Of a DNA stretch of 64,000 nt, positions 26,685-33,906 are shown piece after piece (positions within the stretch are counted from its first letter, which is position 1; the number at the start of each line of letters is the position of its first letter). A program made the position numbers and the translations under genes. This DNA is from Nonomuraea pusilla. Lineage in GTDB: Bacteria > Actinomycetota > Actinomycetes > Streptosporangiales > Streptosporangiaceae. The stretch is taken from the NCBI RefSeq assembly GCF_900109355.1, contig NZ_FOBF01000029.1:25571-89570 (forward strand), written 5' to 3'. The notes under the pieces were generated by a model. That model was not told where the DNA came from. It did no database searches and worked only from the letters and a program-made list of their open reading frames with translations.

Positions 26685-27428
26685 ATGCCAGGAGGCCACC
26701 TGACGTACGAGGACCGCCGCACGATCGCGGAAGGTCTGCGGGAAGGGCTGGCGTACGCGGAGATCGCCCGCCGCCTGGGCCGCCCCCGGTCGACGGTCGG
26801 CCGCGAGATCGCCCGCAACGGCGGGCCGCACGGCTACCGCGCGGCCCGCGCGCAGCGGGCGACCGAATGGCGCGCCCGCCGCCGCCCGGCCCCGTCGCCG
26901 AGCCCGCCGGCGGCGGACGCCCGCGGGCGCGACCCCGAGGCGGTGCGAGCGTTCCAGCAGCTGCTCACCGAGCGGCTCGGCGGAGTACCCTCGATGGCGG
27001 CCAGGGTGCTGGCCTGCCTGTTCACCAGCGACACGGGCGTCCTGACCGTCGCCGACCTCACCGAGCGGCTCCACGTCAGCCCCGCGTCGATCTCGAAGGG
27101 CGTCGGCTACCTGGAACAGGCCGGACTCCTCCGGCGTGAGCGTGACAACCGGCGCGAGCGGTACGTCATCGACGACGAGGTCTGGTACCGCGCGTGGCTG
27201 GTGGGCACGCGGTCGATGATGCTGTGGGCCGAGACCGTCAGGGCAGGCGTCGACGTCCTCGGCCCGCACACCCCGGCGGGCGCCCGGCTGCGGACCGCGA
27301 GCCGGTTCTTCGAGCTCCTCAACACCGACATGGCGGCGGCGGCCGAACACTACCGGCAGACCTTCTCCGGCGACCGGGACGCCGTCCCGGCGCAGGAGCC
27401 GCCTCCGGGAGACGGACCACCCGCCTGA
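26685..27428 (+). CDS. MarR/GbsR-like regulator with an IS30-type helix-turn-helix
   Basis: A 247-residue two-domain regulator. Residues about 4-45 (HLTYEDRRTIAEGL, AYAEIARRLGRPRSTVGREI) are the helix-turn-helix found at the N-terminus of IS30-family transposases. Residues about 85-220 are a MarR/GbsR-type winged helix with VADLTERLHVSPASISKGV and LRRERDNRRERYVIDD. No transposase catalytic domain follows. ATG 26685 has AGGAGG four bases upstream; the longer frame from 26598 lacks this. It probably represses or activates the divergent SDR-exporter operon. Confidence 0.85.
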   Translation: MPGGHLTYEDRRTIAEGLREGLAYAEIARRLGRPRSTVGREIARNGGPHGYRAARAQRATEWRARRRPAPSPSPPAADARGRDPEAVRAFQQLLTERLGGVPSMAARVLACLFTSDTGVLTVADLTERLHVSPASISKGVGYLEQAGLLRRERDNRRERYVIDDEVWYRAWLVGTRSMMLWAETVRAGVDVLGPHTPAGARLRTASRFFELLNTDMAAAAEHYRQTFSGDRDAVPAQEPPPGDGPPA

Positions 27429-27445
27429 AACGGGGCCGTCCCCCC

Positions 27446-27477
27446 GGGGGGAACGGAGGCGAACGTCTCCGTCCCCC
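27446..27477. terminator. Bidirectional terminator-like hairpin
   Basis: Between two convergent genes, GGGGG-AA-CGGAG pairs with CTCCG-T-CCCCC around an 8-base loop. The flanks form a near-repeat of about 28 bases, each with a C/G palindrome. There is no T run. Confidence 0.45.
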
Positions 27478-27503
27478 GGGGGAACGGAGGCGGACGTCGG
27501 CGC

Positions 27504-28250
27504 TCAGTCGCAGGCGGCCGTCGGCTGCGGGGCGAACTGCTGCTTCTGCCCCGGTGCGGCGGCCTTGAGCGCGGCCGCGAGATCGTCCGCGCCCCTGCCC
27601 ACCATGTCCTCCTTGAGCCCGGCGTTCGGACCGGCGTCGGCGGCGAGGGCGCGCGCCTCCGCGACGGTCCGCACCTCGCCCTGCAGCTCGCCCTGGCCGA
27701 TCACACCGCCGTCGAACGGCAGCTCCGAGCCCTCACCGAGCCCCATCCACCTCCCGGGCTCGGGAGCGTCGCCCTCGGCGCACCGGGGCCCTTGCCAGGC
27801 GATGGCCAGGATGTACCGGTGTCCCGGCTCGATGCGGGGCCGGCCCTCCATGGCGAGCACGGTCGGGTTGTCCAGGTTCCCGTCGGTGAAGGTCCATCCC
27901 GTGGCGTTGTACTCCCACGCCTCCGGCGCGGGCCGGGCCGCGTCCGGTCGCGACCACAGCACGTTCTGGACCTCCAGGCCGACCTTGCGCCCCATCAGCC
28001 CCTCCCCCCGCTCGACGTCCGTCCGCGTGGGCGGGACCGGCTGTTCCGAGGTGGCGCTGACGACGACCACGTGGTCGGCGTACGTCACCCAGTCCGTGGC
28101 CGTGGTGCTGGGCAGGCGGTCGTCTCCGTGGGCCAGCGCCACCACCCTCTCCCGCTGCGGCGGGCCGTCGGCGGCGTCGGCGGCGAGCCCGGCGACGGCG
28201 ACGGCCGCGGCCGTTCCGAGGCCGGCGGCGACCCGGGTGATCCGTCTCAT
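27504..28250 (-). CDS. Secreted protein of unknown function, metzincin operon
   Basis: A 248-residue protein with a signal peptide (RRITRVAAGLGTAAAVAVAGLAA, likely cut near residue 26). The mature part is acidic, with a beta-rich core (DWVTYADHVVVVSATSEQ, GRKVGLEVQNVLWSR, GHRYILAIAWQG) that appears to include a substrate-like or immunoglobulin-like fold, and an Ala-rich helical tail. I do not recognise a family with a known function. It starts 10 bases after the metzincin gene stop, so it is the third gene of the operon and is probably co-secreted. It may be an inhibitor, chaperone or substrate of the protease, but this is only a guess from position. Confidence 0.7.
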   Translation of the reverse strand: MRRITRVAAGLGTAAAVAVAGLAADAADGPPQRERVVALAHGDDRLPSTTATDWVTYADHVVVVSATSEQPVPPTRTDVERGEGLMGRKVGLEVQNVLWSRPDAARPAPEAWEYNATGWTFTDGNLDNPTVLAMEGRPRIEPGHRYILAIAWQGPRCAEGDAPEPGRWMGLGEGSELPFDGGVIGQGELQGEVRTVAEARALAADAGPNAGLKEDMVGRGADDLAAALKAAAPGQKQQFAPQPTAACD

Positions 28251-28260
28251 GGCGTCCCTC

Positions 28261-28929
28261 CTAGTAGGTGGCGTTGATGTTTTCCCGGTTGTTGGCGCCT
28301 AGGTGGGGGTGGCCGTCGGAAGGGGTCACCAGGCACCCGAGGCGGCCATCGGTGTTGTCGAGCACGGGGGTGCTGTACTTGCCGTGCTGCAGGCCCACCG
28401 CGTGGCCGGTCTCGTGGCACACCCGCGCGTACGTGTAGTCGCCGTTGCCCCGGATGCGGATGTACTGCTGGTCGCACTTGTAAGGCTTGCCGCCCAGGGC
28501 GTTGCACCACGTCATCCCGGCGGCGCCGTCCGAGAGGCCGGTCGAGCCCTCCTGGTAGATGATGTCGGTCTCGGCGTCCCCCTCGAACACCGGCGACGAG
28601 TCGTAGTGGAAGGCCAGGTCGGTGGGGCGGTACTCCCCGTCGATGGCGGCGTTGACGGTGGCGCGGTCCTCCGATTCCAGCTCGTACTCGCCGCTGCTGT
28701 CCATGTAGAAGTAGACCTCGCGGTTGTCGGTCTGGCACGGGGGATGCCCCGATTCGAGCCAGCAGGTGACGCTGGTCGCCAGGGTCGGGAACATGTTGTC
28801 GGTGACGGCCGCCCAGGCCACCCCGACCGCGACCGTCAACGGCACGAGAGCCATCGCCACCACGCCGGCGACCCGTCGCCGCTGGGGGCCGCGCGCCCGC
28901 ACCTCTCTCCTTCGCCCGAGTATGATCAT
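28261..28929 (-). CDS. Secreted metzincin-type metalloprotease
   Basis: A 222-residue protein with a twin-basic N-terminus and a hydrophobic export segment (residues about 20-42). The zinc site is complete: CHETGHAVGLQHG at 171-183 gives HExxHxxGxxH, the metzincin signature with the third histidine ligand at 182 and catalytic Glu at 173. Cysteines at 56, 65, 142, 152, 171 and near 209 suggest several disulfides. The whole mature protein is small, near the size of snapalysin or matrixin catalytic domains, with no obvious propeptide switch. Its ATG overlaps the stop of the upstream gene (ATGA). Likely an exported protease; substrate unknown. Confidence 0.82.
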   Translation of the reverse strand: MIILGRRREVRARGPQRRRVAGVVAMALVPLTVAVGVAWAAVTDNMFPTLATSVTCWLESGHPPCQTDNREVYFYMDSSGEYELESEDRATVNAAIDGEYRPTDLAFHYDSSPVFEGDAETDIIYQEGSTGLSDGAAGMTWCNALGGKPYKCDQQYIRIRGNGDYTYARVCHETGHAVGLQHGKYSTPVLDNTDGRLGCLVTPSDGHPHLGANNRENINATY

Positions 28930-29414
28930 CGGCAGGCCACGTCCTCGACCAGGCGCCTGCCGTTGTACTTGGGGCCGCCGGGGCCGTCAGGGCCGGGGTA
29001 GTCGCCGTGTCTGGCGAGGATGCTCACGCAGTGCTTCCTGCCGTAGACCTTCACCGGCCCCGCGTGGTACTTGAAGTGCCCGTCGTCCGCGTCGATGTTG
29101 TTCTTGACGACCTCCGACGGCCACGTGTCGTTCCACATGCGGATGGACATCGGGGTGCGCTCGCCGTACCTGGGGTCGCCGGGACGCTTGGCGAGGACGG
29201 CGCAGTTCCAGCCGCTGCGGGCGTCGTAGAAGAGCTTGATGTCGCTGACGTAGTACGTCTTCTTGGTGATCTCGTCCTTCAGCGGCAGGGGCCAGCTTCT
29301 CACCAGCGACCCGGTGCAGCCGTACGCGGCCGCGCTCGCCGGTGCGGAGCCGGCGGCCTGCAGGGCCAGGACGGTGACCATCGGGAGGAGGACGGACAGA
29401 GATCTGCGGAGCAT
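28926..29414 (-). CDS. Small secreted protein, first gene of the metzincin operon
   Basis: A 162-residue protein starting at ATG 29414 with AGGAG five bases upstream; a longer frame to 29525 lacks a ribosome site and would cross the neighbouring promoter. The signal peptide (MLRRSLSVLLPMVTVLALQ, AAGSAPASA) is cut near residue 28. The mature part has four cysteines (GCTG, WNCAVLA, HCVSIL and near the end VACR) that could form two disulfides, and a basic central segment. I know no family. It is translationally coupled to the metzincin and divergent from a TetR gene, 78 bases away. Confidence 0.72.
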   Translation of the reverse strand: MLRRSLSVLLPMVTVLALQAAGSAPASAAAYGCTGSLVRSWPLPLKDEITKKTYYVSDIKLFYDARSGWNCAVLAKRPGDPRYGERTPMSIRMWNDTWPSEVVKNNIDADDGHFKYHAGPVKVYGRKHCVSILARHGDYPGPDGPGGPKYNGRRLVEDVACR

Positions 29415-29465
29415 CACGACTCCTGACTCTCGGAAGATCATGCTGACCAACATACAAACGTTTCG

Positions 29466-29486
29466 GAGCGCTCGCTCTGTTATTAT
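29466..29486. promoter_or_regulatory. TetR promoter and operator, probable leaderless start
   Basis: An inverted repeat GAGCG-CT-CGCTC (29466-29477) lies just before a strong -10 box TATTAT (29481-29486). The TetR start codon at 29493 is only six bases past the -10, so the transcript should begin at or next to the ATG. A further palindrome, AAACGTTT, lies at 29456-29463. A repressor bound here would block both divergent genes. Confidence 0.55.
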
Positions 29487-29492
29487 GGTGAC

Positions 29493-30161
29493 ATGCCTCG
29501 ACCCCGGGTTCACGATCTCGACCAACTCCTCGACGTCGCCGAGCGGCTCGTGGCCGACGGCGGTCCCGAACGGTTCACGGTCCGAGCGCTCGCGGCGGCC
29601 TCAGGCGTGTCGAACGGGGCCATCTACCACGCGTTCGGGTCACTGCCCGTACTGCTCGGACGGCTGTGGCTGAGGGCGGCGGGAGATTTCCTGGACCTGC
29701 AGGTCGAGCTCGCCGACGCGGTGCAAGGGGGCGATCGCGAGGCGGCGGTCGAGGCGGTGGTGGCGGCGGCGAGCACACCCGCGGTGTTCGCCGACCGCCG
29801 CCCCGCCGCGGCCCGCATGCTCGTGGCGGTGCGCCGCGACCAGCTGCTCGGCCCCGAGGTGCCGCAGGAGCTGGCGGAGGCGATGTTCGCCCTGGACAAG
29901 CGGCTGATCGCGCTGCTGACGCGGCTGTCGCGGGCGCTGTGGGGCCGGGCCGACGGGGCGAGCGTCGAGGTGGTGACACTGTGCCTGGTCGACCTGCCGA
30001 CCGCCGTCTTCCGCCGGGCCCTGACCGAGCCGACCACGGACGGCCAGCCCGTGATCGGAGCCGACACCCGGGCCCGCCTGGAGGCCGCGGTCCGCGCCGT
30101 CCTCACCCTCCCGCCGCCACCCCCACGGGGCGGCCGGCCCGTCCCCTCCGAAGTGGACTGA
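29493..30161 (+). CDS. TetR family regulator
   Basis: A 222-residue regulator. Residues 8-50 form the TetR helix-turn-helix (FTVRALAAASGVSNGAIYHAFGSLPVLLGRLW). The rest is helical and Ala/Leu-rich, a ligand and dimer domain. No Shine-Dalgarno site precedes the ATG, and a -10 box six bases away suggests a leaderless message. It is divergent from the secreted metzincin operon and is the natural candidate to repress it and itself through the palindromes in the 78-bp gap. Confidence 0.87.
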   Translation: MPRPRVHDLDQLLDVAERLVADGGPERFTVRALAAASGVSNGAIYHAFGSLPVLLGRLWLRAAGDFLDLQVELADAVQGGDREAAVEAVVAAASTPAVFADRRPAAARMLVAVRRDQLLGPEVPQELAEAMFALDKRLIALLTRLSRALWGRADGASVEVVTLCLVDLPTAVFRRALTEPTTDGQPVIGADTRARLEAAVRAVLTLPPPPPRGGRPVPSEVD

Positions 30162-30173
30162 CCGCCCGGGACG

Positions 30174-31124
30174 TCACCAGCGCTCCCCCCACCGGCGGCG
30201 CAGCCAGGCGATGGTCGCGCGGCGCGAGCGCTCGCGCCGCCCACGCAGGTGCGGGGCGTGCGCCGGGCCCGGGAGGGACGCCGCCCGGGTCCAGTAGCCG
30301 GCCAGCGCGACGAGGAACGCCTCCACCCGCTCCGGCTCGGCGCCGGCGCCGGCCGGGTGCCCGGCGAAGACGTCCTCCGGGTCGAGACCGCCCAGGTCCG
30401 ACAGCAGCAGCAGGCAGACCAGGTCCGCCCAGGCCGGGCCGGTACAGGCACGCCCCCAGTCCAGCAGGCTCGCCGCGCCGGACGGCCCGATGACGACGTT
30501 GTCGAAACGCAGGTCGAAGTGGAGCAGCGTCTCCCCTGCCACCAGCTCGCCCCACGTCGCCTCCACCGCGGCGAGCCGCGCCAGGTGACCGCGCTCCCAT
30601 GCCCCGACGCCCTCGACGGTGACCTCGCCCCGGACGCCGTCACGCTCCAGCGCCTGCCACGTCTCGCACCGTCCCGCCAGCCGCGCGGCCACCGTCGGCA
30701 GTCCGCCGACCGGCGACGGCGTCAGCTCCACGGCGCACACCGCCAGCGCCCGCAGCGCGGCGGCCAGCTCGCCGGGCCGCCACGGCTCGTGCGCCGGCGC
30801 GCCCCGGGCCACGTCGAAGCACAGCAGCAACCATCCGGCCCGCTCGAACGCGAACCGCAGCCGCGGCGCGGGCACCGCCGGCGGCAGCGCGGCGGCGACG
30901 GCCATCTCGGTGCGGTAGTCGCCGGCGTCGGCGGAAGCACCGGGCACCGCCTTGACGAACACCTGCTCGCCCCGGGCGGGCGTGGCCACGCCGAGGACGC
31001 CGGAGGAGAAACCGCCGTCGCGCTCCTCGAAGTCCCGCACCGGCGAACCCAGCCGGCGCCCCACCTCGTCGCGCACGGCGGCGGGCAGCTCGCTCCAGTC
31101 CCGCCGCAGGGTTCTCACGGCCAC
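30174..31124 (-). CDS. APH-fold phosphotransferase, probable small-molecule kinase
   Basis: A protein of about 316 residues from the GTG at 31124; the frame is open to 31277 and ATG 31187 is possible, but homologous proteins of this fold begin near RTLRRDWSELPAAVRDEVG. A Gly-rich loop (GGFSSGV), nucleotide-binding lysine (VFVKAVPG), the Brenner-type catalytic motif LLHFDLRFDNVVIG and the metal-binding LLDWGRA are all present, so it should be an active kinase. The substrate could be an aminoglycoside-like drug or a metabolite. No ribosome site is clear, so the start is uncertain. It is divergent from the mini carboxyltransferase gene. Confidence 0.82.
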   Translation of the reverse strand: MAVRTLRRDWSELPAAVRDEVGRRLGSPVRDFEERDGGFSSGVLGVATPARGEQVFVKAVPGASADAGDYRTEMAVAAALPPAVPAPRLRFAFERAGWLLLCFDVARGAPAHEPWRPGELAAALRALAVCAVELTPSPVGGLPTVAARLAGRCETWQALERDGVRGEVTVEGVGAWERGHLARLAAVEATWGELVAGETLLHFDLRFDNVVIGPSGAASLLDWGRACTGPAWADLVCLLLLSDLGGLDPEDVFAGHPAGAGAEPERVEAFLVALAGYWTRAASLPGPAHAPHLRGRRERSRRATIAWLRRRWGERW

Positions 31125-31254
31125 AGTCAACAGGGGTTGCAGGAGCCGGACAAGGACGGCCGCCCGAAGTTCGTACGCGACCGGCATGAACGGCGCCCGC
31201 CCCGGCGGCGCACCGTGGACTCGTACCGAACCCGGCCAGAAGGAGGCACCAGTC

Positions 31255-31575
31255 GTGAGCGTTCCCGGCAGCCGCACCCCCGGTCACGGCGCTCCCCCCG
31301 ATCCGCTCGACCCCCTGGCCCGGCTGGAGGCGCTGTTCGACGCCGGCTCGCCGCGGCCCCGGCGCGAGCCGGCGGCGGTGGCCGGGCACGAGCGGCAGGC
31401 CCTGGAGGAGCGGCTCGCGGCCGAGCACGAGAAGGTCGCCGGCGGTATCGGACGGGCGCTGGAGGCGGGCGTCGTCGACGTGGTCGTCGAGCCCGCCGAC
31501 ACCCGGCGCGCCCTCGCCCGCGCGATCGCGGAGGCCGCGCCCGCCCGGGGCGCGCACGCCAACATCCCCCTGTGA
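31255..31575 (+). CDS. Mini acyl-CoA carboxylase carboxyltransferase (internally deleted)
   Basis: A 106-residue protein starting at GTG 31255, nine bases after AAGGAGG. Residues 19-32 (LDPLARLEALFDAGS) match the start of acyl-CoA carboxylase beta subunits, and residues about 70-106 (GVVDVVVEPADTRRALARAI and the final ANIPL) match their extreme C-terminus, where PccB-type proteins end in HGNIPL. The roughly 400 residues between, including both crotonase-fold halves and oxyanion sites, are missing, so it cannot carry out carboxyl transfer. The ribosome site, open frame and ordinary codon use suggest it is expressed. It could be a regulatory or decoy subunit, or a recent deletion remnant. Confidence 0.7.
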   Translation: MSVPGSRTPGHGAPPDPLDPLARLEALFDAGSPRPRREPAAVAGHERQALEERLAAEHEKVAGGIGRALEAGVVDVVVEPADTRRALARAIAEAAPARGAHANIPL

Positions 31576-31610
31576 ACCGCCCGGCCCCACCCCGGGGCCG
31601 CGGGACCTCA

Positions 31611-31846
31611 GGGGAAGCCCTGCTGAGCAGGACCCCGGGGACGGCCTGCGCAGCGAGACCTTGGGGACGCCTTGCTGAGCGGGGCGTCCGGGACGCCGTA
31701 CTGAGCGAGACCTCCGGGACGCCGTACTGAGCGGGACCTCCGGGACGCCGTACTGAGCGGGACCACCGGGACGCCGTACTGAGCGGGACCACCGGGGACG
31801 CCGTACTGAGCGGGACCACCGGGACGCCGTACTGAGCGGGGCGTCC
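31611..31846. repeat. 26-bp minisatellite, nine units
   Basis: Nine head-to-tail units of 26 bp (two of 27) with core GGGACGCCGTACTGAGCG. The five middle units (31690-31820) are nearly identical; the outer units at 31611, 31637, 31663 and 31821 are more diverged. There are no spacers, so it is not a CRISPR array. No gene covers it. Confidence 0.93.
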
Positions 31847-32055
31847 GGGGTCGTACCAGCCGACCCCGGACGCCCGCCCGCGCCATCTACCGCAGGCCCG
31901 CGCGCCCCGCGCCCGGGAGACCTCCCCACGAGCAGCCCCGGACCCGGGGCCGCCGGACGGCCATGCGGTAAGATCGCTGACCGGAAACCTGCCCCGCAGG
32001 CAGGAAGATCATGCACCGCCGCCCACACCGACCTCCTCCGCCGCCGCCCGTTCAA

Positions 32056-32125
32056 GCGGGCCCGGTCAGGCGGGCCCGGTCAGGCGGGCCCGGTCAGGCG
32101 GGCCCGGTCAGGCGGGCGCGGTCAG
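32056..32125. repeat. 14-bp tandem repeat, five units
   Basis: Five units of GCGGGCCCGGTCAG (the last with one change) run directly into the 3' end of the monooxygenase gene, whose stop codon (32108-32110) lies inside the array. Between the 26-bp array and this one (31847-32055) I see no gene beyond a weak small frame. Confidence 0.92.
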
Positions 32126-33226
32126 GCGGTTGCTGAAGCGGGCCAGCATGCCGGTCTGGGACGTGTCCGGGATCAGCCGCCCCAGGAACGGCGGGATCCG
32201 CCAGTTGGCGGGGTTACGCCTGGCCAGCCGCGACACCAGCGAGATGTGCGGGTAGCGGGCCTGCTCGTAGGCGCGCAGCCGCGCCGCCGGGTCGCCGCCC
32301 CTGGCCAGCTCGCGCCCGAGCACCCAGGCGTCCTCGAGCGTCTGGTTGGCGCCCTGCCCGAGCGTGGGCGGCATGGTGTGGGCGGCGTCGCCCACCAGGG
32401 TGACCCGGCCCTCCCCCCACACCCGGCGGACCCTGTTCCAGTGGTGGCCGAAGAACTCGAGGTCGTCCTCGGTGGCGGCCTCCAGCACCTCGGGTACCGG
32501 TGACGCCCACCGCCCGAACCGGCGGCGCAGTTCCTCCAGCGGCGCGGCGGACCGCGGGTCGGCGGGTGACCAGCGCACGTCGAACCACCACTGCAGCAGC
32601 CCGTCCCCGGCGGGCATGAGCCCGCACGCGCCCTCCCGCCCGGTGATCATGAGGTGGCGGCCGGTGTCGGTGATCTCGATGCCGATCGGGCTCAGCCCCT
32701 GCCAGGTGCCGTACGTCGCCGGCCGGACGGTCCCCTCACCCCACAGCCGCCTGCGCACGGCCGAGTGGTGGCCGTCGGCGCCCACGAGCAGGTCGCCCGT
32801 GGCGGTGGAGCCGTCGGTGAAGGTGACGGTGACCCGGTCGCGGTCCTGGGTGAAGCCGTCGCAGGTCATGCCGTGTTGGACGAGGTCGCCGGGCAGCCCG
32901 TCGGCCAGGCGTTCCAGCAGGTGGCGGCGGGGGACGGCCGTGGTGGGGAAGCCGAAGCGGCGGGCCGCGTGGCCGATGTCCATGCCGGTGCGCAGCCGGC
33001 CGCCGGAGGTCATCGCGTCGATCCTGTCGATGCGCGCGCCGACGCCGTCCAGGCTGACGCCGAGGTCGTCCAGCACGGCGTTGCCGTTGCTCCACACCAG
33101 CAGCGCCTTGCCGCCCGTGCGCCGCTCCGGGGCCTGTTCGAAGACCCGTACGCGGTGGCCGGCGGCCAGGAGCGTCCGTGCGACGGCCAGGCCGCCCACC
33201 CCGGAGCCGATGACGAGAATCTCCAT
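32108..33226 (-). CDS. FAD-dependent aromatic-type monooxygenase
   Basis: A 372-residue cytoplasmic flavoprotein of the PHBH/class A monooxygenase type. It shows the FAD dinucleotide motif (VIGSGVGGLAVARTL), the middle DG motif (LLVGADGHHSAVR) and the second FAD-binding GD motif (VTLVGDAAHTMPPTLGQG). Such enzymes use NAD(P)H and oxygen to hydroxylate aromatic or polyketide substrates, and TetX-like members inactivate tetracyclines; the substrate here is not known. ATG 33226 follows GGAGAAG. The gene is divergent from a MarR gene, with two shared palindromes between them, so it is probably MarR-repressed. The 3' end runs into a 14-bp tandem repeat. Confidence 0.9.
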   Translation of the reverse strand: MEILVIGSGVGGLAVARTLLAAGHRVRVFEQAPERRTGGKALLVWSNGNAVLDDLGVSLDGVGARIDRIDAMTSGGRLRTGMDIGHAARRFGFPTTAVPRRHLLERLADGLPGDLVQHGMTCDGFTQDRDRVTVTFTDGSTATGDLLVGADGHHSAVRRRLWGEGTVRPATYGTWQGLSPIGIEITDTGRHLMITGREGACGLMPAGDGLLQWWFDVRWSPADPRSAAPLEELRRRFGRWASPVPEVLEAATEDDLEFFGHHWNRVRRVWGEGRVTLVGDAAHTMPPTLGQGANQTLEDAWVLGRELARGGDPAARLRAYEQARYPHISLVSRLARRNPANWRIPPFLGRLIPDTSQTGMLARFSNRLTAPA

Positions 33227-33234
33227 GTCTTCTC

Positions 33235-33263
33235 CACTTCGAAGTATCTTCACTTCGAAGATA
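33235..33263. promoter_or_regulatory. Twin palindromic operator for the MarR/monooxygenase pair
   Basis: CACTTCGAAG occurs twice, at 33235 and 33251. The first lies within the palindrome ACTTCGAAGT (33236-33245). The second forms TATCTTC-ACTTC-GAAGATA (33245-33263), a perfect 7-bp inverted repeat. The spacing and location between divergent genes fit two MarR dimers covering both promoters. Confidence 0.65.
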
Positions 33264-33282
33264 TACCGGGGTGGAGTAGGTT

Positions 33283-33750
33283 GTGGAAGTGGCCCAGAAC
33301 CATCCGGACGAGGGAGCGTTCCGCGAGTTCCTGATCGCGGTCCTCCTGCACAACGAGGCCGTCGCCGACCACCTCGGCCTGCAGCCCGTCGACGTCGCCG
33401 CCGCCGTCCTGCTCGACATGCGCGGGCCGCTGTCCGCGGGGGCGATCTCCGAGGAACTCGGCCTGCCCTCCGCCTCCACCACCCGGCTCATCGACAGGCT
33501 GGAGAAGGCGGGTTACGCGCGCCGCGTACGCGGGCGGCGCGACCGCCGCACCGTCACCGTCGAACTCGTCGAAGGCGGCCTCGACGACTACCATGCCGCC
33601 TGCGCGTCGACCAGGCGCCACCTGGAGGTGCTCGCGGCGCGCTACGGGCCGGAGCAGGCCGCCCTGCTGCTCGACATGTTCGCCCACCTGGCCACCGCCT
33701 ACCGCTCGGCCGCCAGGGAACTGCGGGAAGGCCCGGCACCGGCCCGGTGA
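33283..33750 (+). CDS. MarR family regulator
   Basis: A 155-residue MarR protein. The winged helix is at about 45-105, with LSAGAISEELGLPSASTTRLI as helix-turn-helix and YARRVRGRRDRRTVTVEL as the wing; N- and C-terminal helices would form the dimer. GTG 33283 lies seven bases after GGAG; GTG 33289 is also possible. It is divergent from the FAD monooxygenase and probably represses it, releasing DNA when it binds the enzyme's aromatic substrate, as in many MarR-oxygenase pairs. Confidence 0.88.
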   Translation: MEVAQNHPDEGAFREFLIAVLLHNEAVADHLGLQPVDVAAAVLLDMRGPLSAGAISEELGLPSASTTRLIDRLEKAGYARRVRGRRDRRTVTVELVEGGLDDYHAACASTRRHLEVLAARYGPEQAALLLDMFAHLATAYRSAARELREGPAPAR

Positions 33751-33820
33751 TCGTCCCGGCCCACTGATCGTTCCGGTCCGCGGGATCGTCCCGGTCCGCT
33801 GACCGTCCCACCGCGCGGCG

Positions 33821-33900
33821 GGCGTGATCGGCGCGCGCCGGGCGGGACCGGCGCGCGCCGGGCGGGACCGGCGCGCGCCGGGCGTGACCGGCGCGCGGCG
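33821..33900. repeat. 20-bp tandem repeat, four units, and a degenerate 18-bp array
   Basis: Four exact-length 20-bp units (GGCGGGACCGGCGCGCGCCG and variants) fill 33821-33900, each with a GGCGCGCGCC palindrome. Just upstream, 33749-33810 holds a degenerate array of about 18 bp (GATCGTCCCGGTCCGCT-like). Both lie between two gene 3' ends and could act as a terminator region. Confidence 0.88.
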
Positions 33901-33906
33901 GCATCC

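Noticed and set aside
26685..26830. IS30 insertion sequence
   Set aside because: Only the HTH is present; no DDE catalytic domain or terminal inverted repeats follow.
31611..31846. Possible CRISPR array
   Set aside because: The 26-bp units follow directly without unique spacers, and no cas gene is nearby.
31970..32010. Possible small RNA or riboswitch around CCTGC...GCAGG
   Set aside because: The stem is only five pairs, and no known riboswitch core is visible.
32011..32136. Small plus-strand frame of 41 codons with a fair ribosome site (AGGAAG) and a TAAGAT -10-like box
   Set aside because: It is a Pro/Arg/Gly-rich reading of the 14-bp repeat, antisense to the monooxygenase 3' end; no conservation can be judged.
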